Counted from the first letter of the stretch, positions 1-10,899 are shown. The stretch is DNA of 64,000 nt from Idiomarina seosinensis (GCF_003987275.1 NZ_PIQF01000001.1:1116001-1180000), one strand, 5' to 3'. Notes: generated by a model not told the origin, from the sequence alone. Made by a program: numbers and translations.

Positions 1-79
1 GGGTTGGCATAAATTTTGTATAGCTCTTGCGTGTTATTAATTCTAAAAATTGTCGAGCCAACCTGTTTAGGAACATGAC

Positions 80-997
80 ATGTTAAGTAAAGTCGCATTC
101 GGGAAAACAAAAAGTCAGAGCGCCGTTCGTTCGCAGTCGCAAGTCAGTCAACTGACCAGTAGCCGTGACTTATCGCGCTCAGAAGCATTGACTGAAGTAT
201 TACAAACCACGCTGGATACGCACCAGCTACTTTCCGTTTATGCAGAATTTATCGCCGCGCGATTACCAGTGGACTCACTACAATTCGTGTCCGACGATCA
301 AATATTTAATCTGATTGGCGACTACACCGCAAGCGATTACCAACATGTCGTCATGCTCTATGCTGATCAAGACTACCTAGGCCAGCTGGTTTACGACTTA
401 ATCCGTCCGTTAACGATGCCTCAAAAAATGCGTTTAGAACAGTATCACCGTGAACTTACTTTCCCTCTGCGCAATGCATTAAAGTTTTCCAAACTGCACA
501 GAATGGCGGTTCGCGATCATTTAACAGGCCTTGGAAATCGCGCGCTTTTAGACGAGGTTCTGGACCATTTGCACGTTAAATTACAACGAGAAACCGACCG
601 AAGTCATTCTATCATGGTGCTCGACCTGGATGGCTTTAAAGCAGTTAATGACGAATACGGTCATAATCAGGGCGATGACATCCTTTGCGCCTTTGCTAGC
701 TTGTTAAAAGAAACTGTCCGTGATAGCGATCAGGTGTTTCGGTTTGGTGGTGATGAATTCGTCGTTGTTATGGAAGACACCAACCTGTTCCAGGCCCAGG
801 ACGTTTATATTCGTATTAGAAACGCATTAGCTAAGTCTAAGATCATGTCTAGCTTTAACTTAAGCACCAGCGCAGGCACTGCCCAGCTCGAGTCGTTCTT
901 AACCATAGAGCAAACCATCGAAGAAGCAGATCAACGACTTTATCAGGCAAAACATGGCGGAAAAAATCGCCATTGCGGTTCAATCGGCTGCGCTTAG
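80..997 (+). CDS. Soluble GGDEF diguanylate cyclase
   Basis: This 305-residue protein should make cyclic di-GMP from two GTP. A DHLTGLGNR segment (about 146-154) opens the GGDEF domain. The catalytic GGDEF is intact at 223-227, preceded by RFxx residues typical of active enzymes. An RDSD (214-217) sits five residues upstream of GGDEF, which fits the RxxD inhibitory I-site, so product feedback is likely. The first ~135 residues form no recognised sensor domain. No membrane segment or signal peptide is visible, so the protein should be cytoplasmic. The ATG follows AGGAACATGAC, a reasonable ribosome binding site. Its 3' end overlaps the convergent tilS by 18 bp. The input signal is unknown. Confidence 0.93.
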   Translation: MLSKVAFGKTKSQSAVRSQSQVSQLTSSRDLSRSEALTEVLQTTLDTHQLLSVYAEFIAARLPVDSLQFVSDDQIFNLIGDYTASDYQHVVMLYADQDYLGQLVYDLIRPLTMPQKMRLEQYHRELTFPLRNALKFSKLHRMAVRDHLTGLGNRALLDEVLDHLHVKLQRETDRSHSIMVLDLDGFKAVNDEYGHNQGDDILCAFASLLKETVRDSDQVFRFGGDEFVVVMEDTNLFQAQDVYIRIRNALAKSKIMSSFNLSTSAGTAQLESFLTIEQTIEEADQRLYQAKHGGKNRHCGSIGCA

Positions 998-2332
998 CCA
1001 GGTTGGTTCGGACTGTTCAAGCTGAGCAGCCTCAATTTTTGGCTCGCCGGTATTGCATAGCCAGCCAACCAGCGGGTTCCATAGCCATTCGTCACCCACC
1101 TGTAGTAAAGGAGCTGATTGTCTTAACCACGACGGAACCTGAGCTTGTTTAAGCCAGTCATTAAGAGTTTTACGCCCTTTTCGCCGCGGATGAGCGAACT
1201 TACCTACAGGCTTGTTCGCGAGGATCGCTACCGGCCCCAATGACAACAACGACTGAGTAACCAATAAACATCCCCATGGCGATGGTAATTGAACGTAGCC
1301 TGGTTCATTAACTCTAACTGAGTCGCTAATCTGCAGACTTACCACCGCACTAACCCACAGCGCCATTTGATAGCAATGCACCGTATATTCCGCGCACTGA
1401 ACTTGCATCTTGGTATCTGCCCTGGCTGCGATCGCCTGCTGCCTAATCTGCTCCAGCTGTTGATAACTTGGCAAACTAACCACACCATCACTTGTGCGTT
1501 CAATCCAGCGTCTTATTAACGCTCTTTGCATAGCGTCGTCGTTATTACGTAGCGCATCAACGGGTAATCCCAACCCCAACAACCGATGTGTTATAAGTTG
1601 TTGTTTTAACTTGTCGTCGATTAATTGCTCTAGCACCTGTTGCTGTTCCGCACAAAGGTTGGCGGAACGTAACACACTGTCGCCAAACTGCGGCCAACGC
1701 TGCTCTAGTAAAGGAATAACATTGTGACGCAAAAAGTTACGCTCAATGCGAGTGTCATAATTAGTATCGTCTTCTATCCAATGCAGCTGGTGTTGCTTTG
1801 CGTATTGATAGATCTCTGTTTTACTCACCGTTAACAGTGGCCGCACAAGCCGTCGTTGCTGATGCCAACCGTGCACCTCAGCCATTGCAGAGAGTCCTTT
1901 GGGTCCACTACCCCGGTTTAATTGCAACAAAAATGTTTCAATTTGATCATTGCGATGCTGACCTAATAATATAACGGCGTCATCGTCGGATAGTTCATAA
2001 AGCCGTTGGTAGCGCCGCTCCCGGCCAGCAGCTTCTTTAGACTGACGCGGTTCTACCTTAACTGTTAATGGCTCAAAGATGGTATCCACTGAATACTTTT
2101 TCACCGCATTTTCAATGGAGCTTGACCAGACTGCTGAATCAGGGTGAAAGCTGTGATCAAGATGCACCGCCAGATAGCGGTAGGTGGGGTTATCCTGACG
2201 AAAGCGCATGGTGCAATCAAGTAGCGTTTGCGAGTCAGCACCGCCGCCGAGAGCAATCACAATTTGTTGGTTGGGGGCCAACGACAAGCGCTTTAAGACC
2301 TCCTTAAAGCGCTGGTAGAGAGAGTCACTCAT
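980..2332 (-). CDS. tilS: tRNA(Ile)-lysidine synthase TilS
   Basis: TilS adenylates C34 of the AUA-reading tRNA-Ile and replaces it with lysidine, which switches decoding from Met to Ile. The N-terminal PP-loop is present but reads GGGADS (29-34) where the family usually has SGGxDS. Other family features follow: the HLDHSFHPDS segment, GRERRYQRLYE, and LLGQHRNDQIETFLLQLNRGSGPKGLSAM (only its family pattern is meant). The C-terminal substrate-binding region includes HPRRKGRKTLNDWLKQ. Length (450) is normal. It is the third gene of a dnaE-accA-tilS series, 9 bp after accA, matching enterobacterial order. It converges on the GGDEF gene. Identity is secure; the PP-loop serine change is the only oddity. 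Confidence 0.95.
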   Translation of the reverse strand: MSDSLYQRFKEVLKRLSLAPNQQIVIALGGGADSQTLLDCTMRFRQDNPTYRYLAVHLDHSFHPDSAVWSSSIENAVKKYSVDTIFEPLTVKVEPRQSKEAAGRERRYQRLYELSDDDAVILLGQHRNDQIETFLLQLNRGSGPKGLSAMAEVHGWHQQRRLVRPLLTVSKTEIYQYAKQHQLHWIEDDTNYDTRIERNFLRHNVIPLLEQRWPQFGDSVLRSANLCAEQQQVLEQLIDDKLKQQLITHRLLGLGLPVDALRNNDDAMQRALIRRWIERTSDGVVSLPSYQQLEQIRQQAIAARADTKMQVQCAEYTVHCYQMALWVSAVVSLQISDSVRVNEPGYVQLPSPWGCLLVTQSLLSLGPVAILANKPVGKFAHPRRKGRKTLNDWLKQAQVPSWLRQSAPLLQVGDEWLWNPLVGWLCNTGEPKIEAAQLEQSEPTWLSAAD

Positions 2333-2341
2333 TGGCTCTGC

Positions 2342-3298
2342 TTAACAATAGCCGAATGACATCAACTTTTGATAGCGACGGTCCAATAGTTCGCTGCGGT
2401 CAAGACCACTCAACTCATCCAAGTCGGACTGCAAACGTTGTTTTAAAGCAGCAGCCATTTCATCCATGTTACGATGAGCGCCACCTAACGGCTCCTTAAT
2501 AATGGTGTCGATTAACCCTAACTCTTTACTGCGCTGAGCGGTAACCCCCATGGCTTCTGCCGCCAACGGCGCTTTACTGGCACTTTTCCATAAAATAGAT
2601 GCACAACCTTCCGGTGAAATTACCGAGTAGGTACTGTATTGAAGCATATTAACCCGGTCACCGACACCAATGGCCAGAGCACCACCAGAGCCACCTTCAC
2701 CAATAACAGTACAGACAATCGGCACGCCTAGCCGCGACATCACTTTTAAGTTGCGCGCAATAGCCTCGCTTTGGCCACGTTCCTCGGCACCGATCCCAGG
2801 ATAAGCACCCGGAGTATCGATAAAAGTAACAATCGGCATTTTAAACCGCTCAGCCGTTTCCATTAGCCGCAACGCTTTACGATATCCCTCGGGCTTCGGC
2901 ATACCAAAATTACGGCGTATCTTGTCTTTGGTTTCGCGCCCTTTTTGCTGACCAATCACCATCACCGGCTTATCATTAAGTCGCGCAATGCCGCCAACTA
3001 TCGCCTCGTCATTGGCGTAAGTTCTGTCGCCTGCCAATTCGTCAAACTCGGTAAACACACGCGGAATGTAATCCAGTGTATAAGGTCGCAGCGGATGACG
3101 AGCTAATTGTGCCACCTGCCATGCCCCTAAATCAGAAAATATTTTTTCTGTCAGTTCATGACTTTTATTGGTTAAACGCTGGATTTCTTCTTCAATATTG
3201 ATATCCAGCTCACCGCGCTCGCCAACACTTTTAAGTTCGTCGATTTGTGCTTCTAATTCGGCGATTGGCTGTTCAAAATCCAAAAATCTAAGGCTCAT
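2342..3298 (-). CDS. accA: Acetyl-CoA carboxylase carboxyltransferase subunit alpha
   Basis: AccA pairs with AccD to move carboxyl groups from carboxybiotin-BCCP to acetyl-CoA, making malonyl-CoA for fatty acid synthesis in the cytoplasm. The 318-residue protein has the usual length and the N-terminal [12 protein letters not shown]. The crotonase-like core includes [20 protein letters not shown] (161-180) and the oxyanion-region GEGGSGG (200-206). The start codon lies 15 bp after dnaE, and tilS follows after 9 bp, so the three genes are probably cotranscribed. An AAGGA lies upstream of the ATG. Nothing is unusual. Confidence 0.98.
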   Translation of the reverse strand: MSLRFLDFEQPIAELEAQIDELKSVGERGELDINIEEEIQRLTNKSHELTEKIFSDLGAWQVAQLARHPLRPYTLDYIPRVFTEFDELAGDRTYANDEAIVGGIARLNDKPVMVIGQQKGRETKDKIRRNFGMPKPEGYRKALRLMETAERFKMPIVTFIDTPGAYPGIGAEERGQSEAIARNLKVMSRLGVPIVCTVIGEGGSGGALAIGVGDRVNMLQYSTYSVISPEGCASILWKSASKAPLAAEAMGVTAQRSKELGLIDTIIKEPLGGAHRNMDEMAAALKQRLQSDLDELSGLDRSELLDRRYQKLMSFGYC

Positions 3299-3313
3299 TC
3301 GCTACCCATTCCT

Positions 3314-6300
3314 TTAAAACTCGAGAGTCACCCACTGTTCACCCAGCAGATCCTGTAAATGATGTATCAATTCGTCTGAGGGACGCAGATACCACTGCGG
3401 CCCTACTTTAAACGTCGCATTTGCTTTGTCACCGCGGTAATGTATCAGCAGTGGGCAGGTTCCTTCTGCGTATGGCTGCAACTCTTGTTGCAGCTTTTCT
3501 GCCAGTCCGTTTTGCAGCTGTTCGCTGGTTAAGGTAATCGACACGTTCCGCAGAAAACTTTCGCGTGCCTGTTCAATGGTCATTACCTCTCGCGCTATCA
3601 TTCTATTACCACCAGAGAAGTTATCAAATCGTACCTCTCCTTTTGCCCACAAAATTCGGTCTTTTTCGAGCAAGTGTTGATAGTTGTCGTACTCACCACT
3701 ATAGAGCATTACGTCCATTCGTGCGCTCTTATCGTCGAGAGTAACCACCGCAAAACGCTGGCCTCGTTTGTTGACAATAACCCGAACATCAATCACCAGA
3801 CCAGCAATAGCAACCAGTTCGTTCTTTTTGGTTTCGTTAACTTCGGATAAAAAGCCAACCACATAATGCCGTAATTCTTTACGAAAGCGATTAATCGGAT
3901 GCCCGGTTAAGTATAGCCCCAGCGTCTCGCGTTCTCCTTCTAGCCAAACAGCTTCTGCCCAGGGACGCACATTAACAAACTCATGCTCTACGGCTTCGGG
4001 CTCAGTGGTCAACACACCGAACATATCGCTTTGACCAATACTTTCTGCTTGCCGATGCTGCTCGGCCTGACGCATAGCCTTTTCTAACGACGCCATTAAG
4101 GTTGCCCGGTGTGGCCCGAGTGCATCAAGCGCACCGCCGCGAATAAGTCGTTCCATAACGCGTTTATTCAACCGCTTAAGATCAACTCTACAACAAAAGT
4201 CGAATAAATCGGTGAAAGCACCGCCTTTGCTGCGTGCTTCGATTATTGCTTCGATGGGGGCTTCACCCACACCTTTTATCGCACCAATGCCGTAGACAAC
4301 CCGCCCTTCATCATCAACGGTAAACTTATACAGACCCTTATTAACGTCCGGCGGCAATAAGGTTAGACCCATACGCTCACATTCATCCGCCAGCGTTACA
4401 ATCTTATCGGTATTGTCCATATCCGCCGACATTACCGCGGCCATAAACTCGGACGGATAGTGTGTTTTCATCCACAGCGTTTGGTAAGACACCAATGCAT
4501 AGGCGGCTGAATGCGATTTGTTAAAGCCATAACCAGCGAACTTTTCCACTAAGTCAAAGATCTTCATCGCCAGTTCAGGATCAATATTATTAGCCGCAGC
4601 GCCTTCCCGGAAAAACTCGCGCTGTTTTGCCATTTCCTCGGGTTTCTTTTTACCCATAGCACGGCGCAATAAGTCAGCAGCTCCCAATGAATAGCCCGCC
4701 ATAACCTGGGCTACCTGCATGACCTGCTCTTGATACAGAATAACCCCGTAAGTCGGTTCCAGAATAGGTTCTAAGCAATCGTGTTGATAAGTCGCATCCG
4801 GATAGGAAACTTCTTCACGGCCGTGTTTTCGGTCGATAAAGTTATCGACCATGCCTGATTCGAGTGGGCCCGGCCGGAACAATGCCACTAATGCGATAAT
4901 ATCCTCGAAGCTGTCCGGTAATAGTCGTAAAATCAACTTCTTCATACCAGCCGACTCAAGCTGAAATACGGCGGTGGTTTCTGCCCGCTTAAGAATTTTA
5001 AAACATTCCGGATCATTTAGTGGGATGGCATTGATGTCGATTAACGGTTTGTCCTGCTGGCGATGCCGGTGATTCACCATATCAACAGCCCATTGGATAA
5101 TGGTTAACGTGCGCAGTCCCAGAAAGTCGAACTTAACTAAACCCGCGGACTCAACATCGTTTTTATCAAACTGAGTGACTGGGTTCTGGCCTTCATCATC
5201 GCAATACAGTGCGGCAAAATCGGTTATCTTAGTCGGCGAAATAACGACACCGCCGGCGTGCTTACCCGCATTGCGGGTAACGCCTTCCAGAATTCGGGCA
5301 AAGTTAATCAGCTCTTCAACTTCTTCGTCCTGATCGTAACGCTCCTGCAGTTCAGGAACCTGAGCGAATGCCTTTTTTAGCGTCATCCCGGGATCGCCGG
5401 GAACTAGCTTCGAGATGCCATCAACAAAACCGTATGGATGCCCCAATACTCGACCGACGTCGCGAATCGATGCTTTCGCGGCCATGGTACCAAAGGTAAT
5501 AATCTGCGATACCGCATTACGACCGTATAAATCTGCGACGTGGTCGATAACTTCATCACGACGATCCATGCAAAAGTCGACGTCGAAGTCCGGCATAGAG
5601 ACACGTTCGGGGTTCAAAAAGCGTTCAAATAGTAAATCAAACTCTAGCGGATCAAGATCCGTTATCTTTAACGCATAGGCAACTAATGAACCCGCACCTG
5701 AACCACGGCCCGGACCGACCGGGATATTATTATCCTTACTCCACTGGATAAACTCCATGACGATTAGAAAGTAGCCTGGGAATCCCATTTGGTTAATAAC
5801 ATCCAGCTCGATTTGCAAGCGTTCGTCATAAGGCTTGCGCTGCTGTTGACGTTGCTCCGGATCGGTAAACAAAAATTCTAGTCGTTGCTCCAGTCCCTCA
5901 CGTGACTTCTTAATCAGGAATTCAGCCGTGGTTAAGTCTCCGGTTGGAAACTCAGGTAGGAAATACTCACCCAATCGCACTGTGACGTTGCAACGTTTGG
6001 CGATCTCTACGGTGTTCTCAAGCGCCTCCGGAATATCCTGAAATAACTCCTGCATCTGTTCCGGTGTCCGCAGATACTGCTGCGCCGAATACTTTTTCGG
6101 CCGCCGCTTGTCGCCCAGTTGATAACCGTCATTGATTGAGACCCGGATATCGTGTGCGTCAAAATTTTCCTCTTTTAAAAACACCACTTCGTTGGTTGCG
6201 ACTACTGGCAGTTGTCGCTCACCCGCTAGCGCCACTGCTTTATGCAGATAATCCTCTTCATCGGGACGTCCGGTTCGAATGAGCTCCAAATAATAGCGAT

Positions 6301-6793
6301 TAGGAAAATACTGCTGATAAAATAACAAACACTCGTCCAGTGCCTGGCTGTGCTGCTTTAGTAATGCTCGTCCGACGTCCCCTTCGCGAGCACCTGACAA
6401 CAACAGGACGCCCTCGTTATGCTCCGCTAACCACTGCTTATCAATCACCGGTTTACCGTCAACATGACCTCGCAGATAGGCCTTAGAGATCAATTGAATA
6501 AGCTGTTGATAGCCATCATTGTTTAACGCCAGTGCTGTTAACCGGAAGGTTTCATCTTTTGGGTAGTCGGCACGCACCCAAAGATCAACCCCCACAATGG
6601 GCTTTAAGCCTTGCTGATGGGCAGCGCCGTAGTACTGTACCAACCCACAAAAATTCATTTGGTCGGTTAGCGCCATAGCCGGCATACCGGCATCCGCAAC
6701 GGCTTCGCAGACAGGGCCGACTTTTGCCAGCCCATCTACCATCGAGAAGTCACTGTGGATACGCAGGTGAACGAAGTTCGTTTCGCTAGTCAT
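3314..6793 (-). CDS. dnaE: DNA polymerase III alpha subunit
   Basis: DnaE is the catalytic polymerase of the replicative holoenzyme. The 1159-residue protein has full family length. An N-terminal PHP domain begins with [13 protein letters not shown] (about 10-22). The polymerase core includes [16 protein letters not shown] (361-376), and the catalytic aspartates lie in PDFDVDF (401-407). Helix-hairpin-helix, OB-fold and tau-binding regions occupy the last third. It probably leads a dnaE-accA-tilS operon, separated from the upstream ndh by 63 bp with no visible terminator. The dnaQ proofreading subunit is also in this window, about 5.5 kb away. No ribosome binding site stands out before the ATG, but the [14 protein letters not shown] start aligns with the family. 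Confidence 0.98.
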   Translation of the reverse strand: MTSETNFVHLRIHSDFSMVDGLAKVGPVCEAVADAGMPAMALTDQMNFCGLVQYYGAAHQQGLKPIVGVDLWVRADYPKDETFRLTALALNNDGYQQLIQLISKAYLRGHVDGKPVIDKQWLAEHNEGVLLLSGAREGDVGRALLKQHSQALDECLLFYQQYFPNRYYLELIRTGRPDEEDYLHKAVALAGERQLPVVATNEVVFLKEENFDAHDIRVSINDGYQLGDKRRPKKYSAQQYLRTPEQMQELFQDIPEALENTVEIAKRCNVTVRLGEYFLPEFPTGDLTTAEFLIKKSREGLEQRLEFLFTDPEQRQQQRKPYDERLQIELDVINQMGFPGYFLIVMEFIQWSKDNNIPVGPGRGSGAGSLVAYALKITDLDPLEFDLLFERFLNPERVSMPDFDVDFCMDRRDEVIDHVADLYGRNAVSQIITFGTMAAKASIRDVGRVLGHPYGFVDGISKLVPGDPGMTLKKAFAQVPELQERYDQDEEVEELINFARILEGVTRNAGKHAGGVVISPTKITDFAALYCDDEGQNPVTQFDKNDVESAGLVKFDFLGLRTLTIIQWAVDMVNHRHRQQDKPLIDINAIPLNDPECFKILKRAETTAVFQLESAGMKKLILRLLPDSFEDIIALVALFRPGPLESGMVDNFIDRKHGREEVSYPDATYQHDCLEPILEPTYGVILYQEQVMQVAQVMAGYSLGAADLLRRAMGKKKPEEMAKQREFFREGAAANNIDPELAMKIFDLVEKFAGYGFNKSHSAAYALVSYQTLWMKTHYPSEFMAAVMSADMDNTDKIVTLADECERMGLTLLPPDVNKGLYKFTVDDEGRVVYGIGAIKGVGEAPIEAIIEARSKGGAFTDLFDFCCRVDLKRLNKRVMERLIRGGALDALGPHRATLMASLEKAMRQAEQHRQAESIGQSDMFGVLTTEPEAVEHEFVNVRPWAEAVWLEGERETLGLYLTGHPINRFRKELRHYVVGFLSEVNETKKNELVAIAGLVIDVRVIVNKRGQRFAVVTLDDKSARMDVMLYSGEYDNYQHLLEKDRILWAKGEVRFDNFSGGNRMIAREVMTIEQARESFLRNVSITLTSEQLQNGLAEKLQQELQPYAEGTCPLLIHYRGDKANATFKVGPQWYLRPSDELIHHLQDLLGEQWVTLEF

Positions 6794-6856
6794 GAGCCAC
6801 TTTTATTTTTTATCGTTGCTGCTTATTGTGCCTGAAGGCTTGCTAAAACTTAAGTG

Positions 6857-8149
6857 CTAATGCAGCTTTAACCGCGGCTTAACCGCATGATTTAACTTGT
6901 CGATGGCGATAACTAGTAGCATCTTCCACCAACCGTGCAGGGCGCGTTGATGCATCCGGTAGAGACTAGCGTACGCATAACGCGCGATAGTGCCCTCAAT
7001 CGACATCGACAGACTCTTACTTTGCATTAAATTGCCAACTGCACTAAAACGGCTAAGTGATACCAATGAACCGCGATCTTTGTAGGTAAAACACTTGGGA
7101 GATTTTCCTTTCGTAGCCCTAACCATGTTTTTATAGAGACATTCGGACATTTGATGAGCCGACTGAGCCCGCGGAGGCACCCAACGTTGTTCGTCAATAC
7201 GCGAGCCAGCGCAATCACCCAGTGCGTAAATTGATTCATCATCCGTTGACTGCAAATAGTCATTAACCAATATTTGGTTATTCTTACGCGTTTCCAGGCC
7301 AAGCTCTGAAAGGAAATTAGGCCCACGAACTCCCGCTGCCCAGACCATTAAATTGGCGGGGATTTTACTATCATCTTTTAGTGTTAGCTGACGATGTTCA
7401 GCTTTTACCGCTGGATTACCGACCATCACTTTAATCCCCAGCGACTCCAGCTTCTTCTGAACCTTATTCGCTAGAGTTTCGGGTAAAGCCGGCAACAACC
7501 GACCGCCGGCTTCAATTAAAGTCACTTTTAAGTGGTTACGACTTAAATGGCTTAAGCCATAAATATTCAGTAATGACACCGAGTGAACCAGCTCAGCCGC
7601 TAGCTCAACACCGGTGGCGCCACCGCCAACAATAGTAATATTAAGATTTTCGTCGGTTCCTTCTTCAAGTGCTTGGTTTACTCTCAAAAATTCATTTAAT
7701 AATTCATGGTGAAAGCGATCAGCTTGCTCAGTGGAGTCCAAAAAGTAGCAATGCTCGGCAACGCCTTCGATACCAAAGTCTGCGGTAACACTACCAACAG
7801 CTAATATGAGTTTATCGTAAGATACTTTACGTGACGCCAACACAACATCACCATCTTCTTCAATCGGCGCCAGTGTTAGCTGTTTAGTATCACGGTCAAT
7901 CGAGCTAAGAGTCCCAACCAGGAAACGAAATCCAGAACGCGCTCCCTGTCCACGGTAATCGACCTCAGCCAGGCGTGAATCTAAGGCCCCAGACGCGACT
8001 TCATGCAACAGCGGTTTCCAGACATGAGTACTGTCGCGGTCGATTAAAATAATTTCCGCTTTATTCTTACGACCAAGCTTTTTACCAAGTTTTGTCGCCA
8101 GCTCAAGGCCTCCGGCGCCGCCCCCGACAATCACAATACGTTCCGGCAT
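6857..8149 (-). CDS. ndh: Type II NADH:quinone oxidoreductase (NDH-2)
   Basis: NDH-2 passes electrons from NADH to quinone without pumping protons, at the inner face of the membrane. The FAD dinucleotide fold starts at once with IVGGGAGGLELA, and a second NAD-binding fold has VGGGATGVELAAEL (about 175-188). YALGDCA near residue 305 is the usual FAD-contact motif. An amphipathic, hydrophobic C-terminus should bind the membrane. Length of 430 residues is typical. The ATG at 8149 follows AAGGA at good spacing; a GTG one codon upstream is possible. The gene lies upstream of dnaE on the same strand. Confidence 0.93.
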   Translation of the reverse strand: MPERIVIVGGGAGGLELATKLGKKLGRKNKAEIILIDRDSTHVWKPLLHEVASGALDSRLAEVDYRGQGARSGFRFLVGTLSSIDRDTKQLTLAPIEEDGDVVLASRKVSYDKLILAVGSVTADFGIEGVAEHCYFLDSTEQADRFHHELLNEFLRVNQALEEGTDENLNITIVGGGATGVELAAELVHSVSLLNIYGLSHLSRNHLKVTLIEAGGRLLPALPETLANKVQKKLESLGIKVMVGNPAVKAEHRQLTLKDDSKIPANLMVWAAGVRGPNFLSELGLETRKNNQILVNDYLQSTDDESIYALGDCAGSRIDEQRWVPPRAQSAHQMSECLYKNMVRATKGKSPKCFTYKDRGSLVSLSRFSAVGNLMQSKSLSMSIEGTIARYAYASLYRMHQRALHGWWKMLLVIAIDKLNHAVKPRLKLH

Positions 8150-8180
8150 CACTGTTCCTTAGCACTCTGTTAAAAATAAA

Positions 8181-8213
8181 AAAGCCACTGACGATAGTAA
8201 CGCCAGTGGCTTT
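8181..8213 (-). terminator. Rho-independent terminator after the M3 peptidase gene
   Basis: A 10-bp stem (AAAGCCACTG with CAGTGGCTTT) encloses a 13-nt loop. Read on the minus strand it is followed by TTTTTTATTTTT. It lies directly downstream of the M3 peptidase stop codon and before ndh, so it should end the peptidase transcript. Confidence 0.85.
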
Positions 8214-8250
8214 ATTCTGCATCCAACTTTTCGGACTATGCTTATCGGTA

Positions 8251-10440
8251 TTAATCGATAGCAGGGTCTGTCAAACCACGGCGTTCTAGCAACGCTTCAA
8301 CGGTTGGCTCTTGTCCACGCCAGTCGATGTACTGTTGCATTGGATCTTTGCTGTTACCTTGAGACAAAATCTCTTTACGGAACGCTTGTCCATTTTCTAA
8401 GGTTAAGCCGCCATTATTGTTCATGTGTTTGAACGCATCAGCTGCCAACACTTCACTCCACATGTAAGCGTAGTAGCCAGCAGAGTAGCCTCCGGCAAAT
8501 ACGTGGGCAAAGTAAGTTGAACGATAGCGCGGTGGTACCGCTTCGACTAAAACTCCATTGCGTTCCAGCGCGTCTTTCTCAAACGCTTCAACATCATCGA
8601 TTTCAGTACCTGCCTCAACGGTATGATATTCAAGGTCAAGCAACGCTGCTGACACATACTCTAACGTATCAAAACCTTGGTTAAAGTTACGCGCATCAAG
8701 AACTTTGCTCAGCAGCTCGTCAGGGATCTGCTCACCAGTCTCATGGTGCTTTGCAAAGCTGGCAATGACCTTCTCGTTTAACATCCAGTCTTCCTGGAAA
8801 GTCGATGGAAACTCTACGTAGTCGCGAGATACTGACGTACCTGCCAACGACGGATAAGTGACATCAGAGAACATACCGTGCAACGCATGACCCATTTCGT
8901 GGAACATGGTAGATACTTCACCAAAGCTCAATAAGGTCGGCTCACCTTCCGGCGCTTTAGTGATGTTCATGTTATTCAAAATAACCGGCTTTTGTTCCAT
9001 CAGTTCAGACTGTGAACGGAATGAACTCATCCATGCACCACCACGCTTACTGTCACGCGCAAAATAGTCCGCATAGAATAAGCCAATGCTAGTACCGTCA
9101 ACGTCAAATACTTCGTAGACTTCGACATCTTCCTGATAAATCGGAATATCATTGCGCTCTTCGAAGGTAATACCGAACAGTTCACCCATGGCATAGAACA
9201 CGCCATCTTTTAGTACACGATCAAATTCAAAGTACTTTTTAACTTCGTCTGAATCGATAGCATATTTTTCAGCACGCACTTTTTCTGCGTAGTAGAACCA
9301 GTCCCACGGCTCCAGTTCGAAGTCTTTGCCATCGGCGTCAATTGCAGCTTGAATAGCTTCTGCTTCTTTTTCTACATTAGAGACCACTGCTGGTACCAAG
9401 TCGGTCAGCATTTTTTTAGCGGCTTCTGGATTTCCTGCCATGTTGGTTTCTAACACATAGTCACCCCATGAGTTATAGCCAAGCAATTGTGCTTTGTCCG
9501 CGCGCAGTTGCACCAACTGCTGTACCAATGGGCGCTGATCGGTTTCCGTATTGCCGGTACCGCGTTCAGAGGACGCTTTCCAGATACGCTCACGCAATTC
9601 GCGATTTTCCAGCTCAGCCAAAATTGATTGACGAGTAGTGTTGGTCAACACAATCGCGTACTGTCCTTCTTTATCACGACTTTCTGCTGCATTGGCTAAA
9701 CTCTTAATGCGGCTGTCGCTAAGTCCAGCAAGCTGTTCTTCATCTTCCACGAAAATAACAGTTTCCTGTGTTAGCGACATTAAGCCATCACGGAATTCAT
9801 TGGTCAGGCTGGATAACTGTTCATTAATTTCGCGAATCTGTTCTTTCTCAGCATCAGTTAAACGCGCACCAGCTCGTACGAAGTCTTTGTAGTATTCCTC
9901 GACCAAACGTACTTCTTCAGCATCTAATTCAATTGCGTCACGCTGTTCATATAAAGCCTCAATACGGGCAAATAGCTCAGGATTCAAACGAATATTGTCT
10001 TGGTGGGCCGCCATTTTTGGAGCTAGTTCCGCCTGCAATTCACGAATCTGATCGTTTGAGTGAGACGAAGATAAGTTATAGAAAACCGAACTGACACGAC
10101 CTAAGATAGCACCGGCTTTTTCCATTGCTACAATCGTATTTTCAAACGTGGGTTGTGCCGAGTTTGATGCAATCTCGCCAATTTCTGCTAAATGTTCTTC
10201 CATGCCTCGCTCAAACGCCGGCTTAAAGTGTGCAAACTCGATCGCATTAAAGTCAGGGGCTTGATACTGCAGAGAACTTGCTTCAAAGAAAGGATTCTGT
10301 TGCTCTGCTGCTTGTTGTTGTGCTTGTTCTGTTGATGCTTCAGACTCTGCCTGATTAGCAGTTCCCTGTTGTTCATTATCACTACACGCGCTCAGTGATA
10401 AGGCTGCGCCAATGGCAACAGCGACTATAGTTTTACGCAT
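8251..10440 (-). CDS. M3-family metallopeptidase lipoprotein (Dcp/oligopeptidase A type)
   Basis: This zinc peptidase probably cleaves small peptides, as a dipeptidyl carboxypeptidase or oligopeptidase, in the periplasm. The signal sequence ends in a lipobox, LSLSAC, with Cys19 as the lipidation site. A low-complexity Q/E/A linker (about 24-48) follows. The zinc site FHEMGHALHG gives H514, E515 and H518, and E543 in YVEFPS is the expected third ligand. Length (729) is close to Dcp plus the lipoprotein leader. The ATG follows GGAGCTTAGCA. A candidate promoter lies upstream and a terminator downstream, so it looks monocistronic. The substrate range cannot be decided from sequence, so no symbol is given. 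Confidence 0.9.
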   Translation of the reverse strand: MRKTIVAVAIGAALSLSACSDNEQQGTANQAESEASTEQAQQQAAEQQNPFFEASSLQYQAPDFNAIEFAHFKPAFERGMEEHLAEIGEIASNSAQPTFENTIVAMEKAGAILGRVSSVFYNLSSSHSNDQIRELQAELAPKMAAHQDNIRLNPELFARIEALYEQRDAIELDAEEVRLVEEYYKDFVRAGARLTDAEKEQIREINEQLSSLTNEFRDGLMSLTQETVIFVEDEEQLAGLSDSRIKSLANAAESRDKEGQYAIVLTNTTRQSILAELENRELRERIWKASSERGTGNTETDQRPLVQQLVQLRADKAQLLGYNSWGDYVLETNMAGNPEAAKKMLTDLVPAVVSNVEKEAEAIQAAIDADGKDFELEPWDWFYYAEKVRAEKYAIDSDEVKKYFEFDRVLKDGVFYAMGELFGITFEERNDIPIYQEDVEVYEVFDVDGTSIGLFYADYFARDSKRGGAWMSSFRSQSELMEQKPVILNNMNITKAPEGEPTLLSFGEVSTMFHEMGHALHGMFSDVTYPSLAGTSVSRDYVEFPSTFQEDWMLNEKVIASFAKHHETGEQIPDELLSKVLDARNFNQGFDTLEYVSAALLDLEYHTVEAGTEIDDVEAFEKDALERNGVLVEAVPPRYRSTYFAHVFAGGYSAGYYAYMWSEVLAADAFKHMNNNGGLTLENGQAFRKEILSQGNSKDPMQQYIDWRGQEPTVEALLERRGLTDPAID

Positions 10441-10507
10441 TGCTAAGCTCCCGCTAGATTATTATTTAATTAATGACACTTTGTTGTAAGAAGTTACGGT
10501 GGGTATT

Positions 10508-10536
10508 ACTCTAGACCTGCTGAGGGAAAGGCTCAA
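10508..10536 (-). promoter_or_regulatory. Candidate sigma70 promoter for the M3 peptidase gene
   Basis: On the minus strand, TTGAGC and TAGAGT are separated by 17 nt, about 70 bp upstream of the peptidase ATG. Each hexamer matches consensus at four of six positions. It is plausible but not strong. Confidence 0.35.
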
Positions 10537-10621
10537 GAGCTACTCGGCAAAAATGCCTAAATAAACGGTAAATGAATGTAACACAGAGCTGTGCTGGTAC
10601 TTTCTTGGGGAATAAAACAAA

Positions 10622-10645
10622 AAAACACGCTCGATGGCGTGTTTT
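10622..10645 (-). terminator. Terminator of the tRNA-Asp operon
   Basis: A 9-bp perfect stem (AAAACACGC with GCGTGTTTT) has a 6-nt loop. On the minus strand it is followed by a T-rich tract. It begins only six bases beyond the CCA end of the downstream tRNA-Asp gene. Confidence 0.85.
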
Positions 10646-10651
10646 CTTAGA

Positions 10652-10728
10652 TGGCGGAGCGGACGGGACTCGAACCCGCGACCTCCGGCGTGACAGGCCG
10701 GCATTCTAACCAACTGAACTACCGCTCC
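10652..10728 (-). tRNA. tRNA-Asp (GTC)
   Basis: A 77-nt tRNA gene whose acceptor GGAGCGG pairs with CCGCTCC, followed by discriminator G and an encoded CCA. The anticodon loop reads CTGTCAC, giving anticodon GTC for aspartate. The T-arm has GGTTCGAGTCC. It is identical to the neighbouring copy 52 bp upstream and probably shares its promoter. Confidence 0.98.
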
Positions 10729-10780
10729 ACATCAAAGATGTGTCGACCTTTATTCTTTCGAATAATAGGTCTTGGTTAAG

Positions 10781-10857
10781 TGGCGGAGCGGACGGGACTC
10801 GAACCCGCGACCTCCGGCGTGACAGGCCGGCATTCTAACCAACTGAACTACCGCTCC
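10781..10857 (-). tRNA. tRNA-Asp (GTC), promoter-proximal copy
   Basis: This is the second identical 77-nt tRNA-Asp gene, with encoded CCA and anticodon GTC. It is the first gene of the two-tRNA transcript: a consensus promoter lies about 43 bp upstream and no terminator separates the two copies. Confidence 0.98.
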
Positions 10858-10899
10858 ACTTTAACCAACGTTAAGGCTTGTCCCCTCAACGCGGCGTGA

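Noticed and set aside
1-79. 7-bp inverted repeat GGTTGGC/GCCAACC upstream of the GGDEF gene
   Set aside because: The arms are short and 48 bases apart, so chance is likely; the left arm also lies at the window edge.
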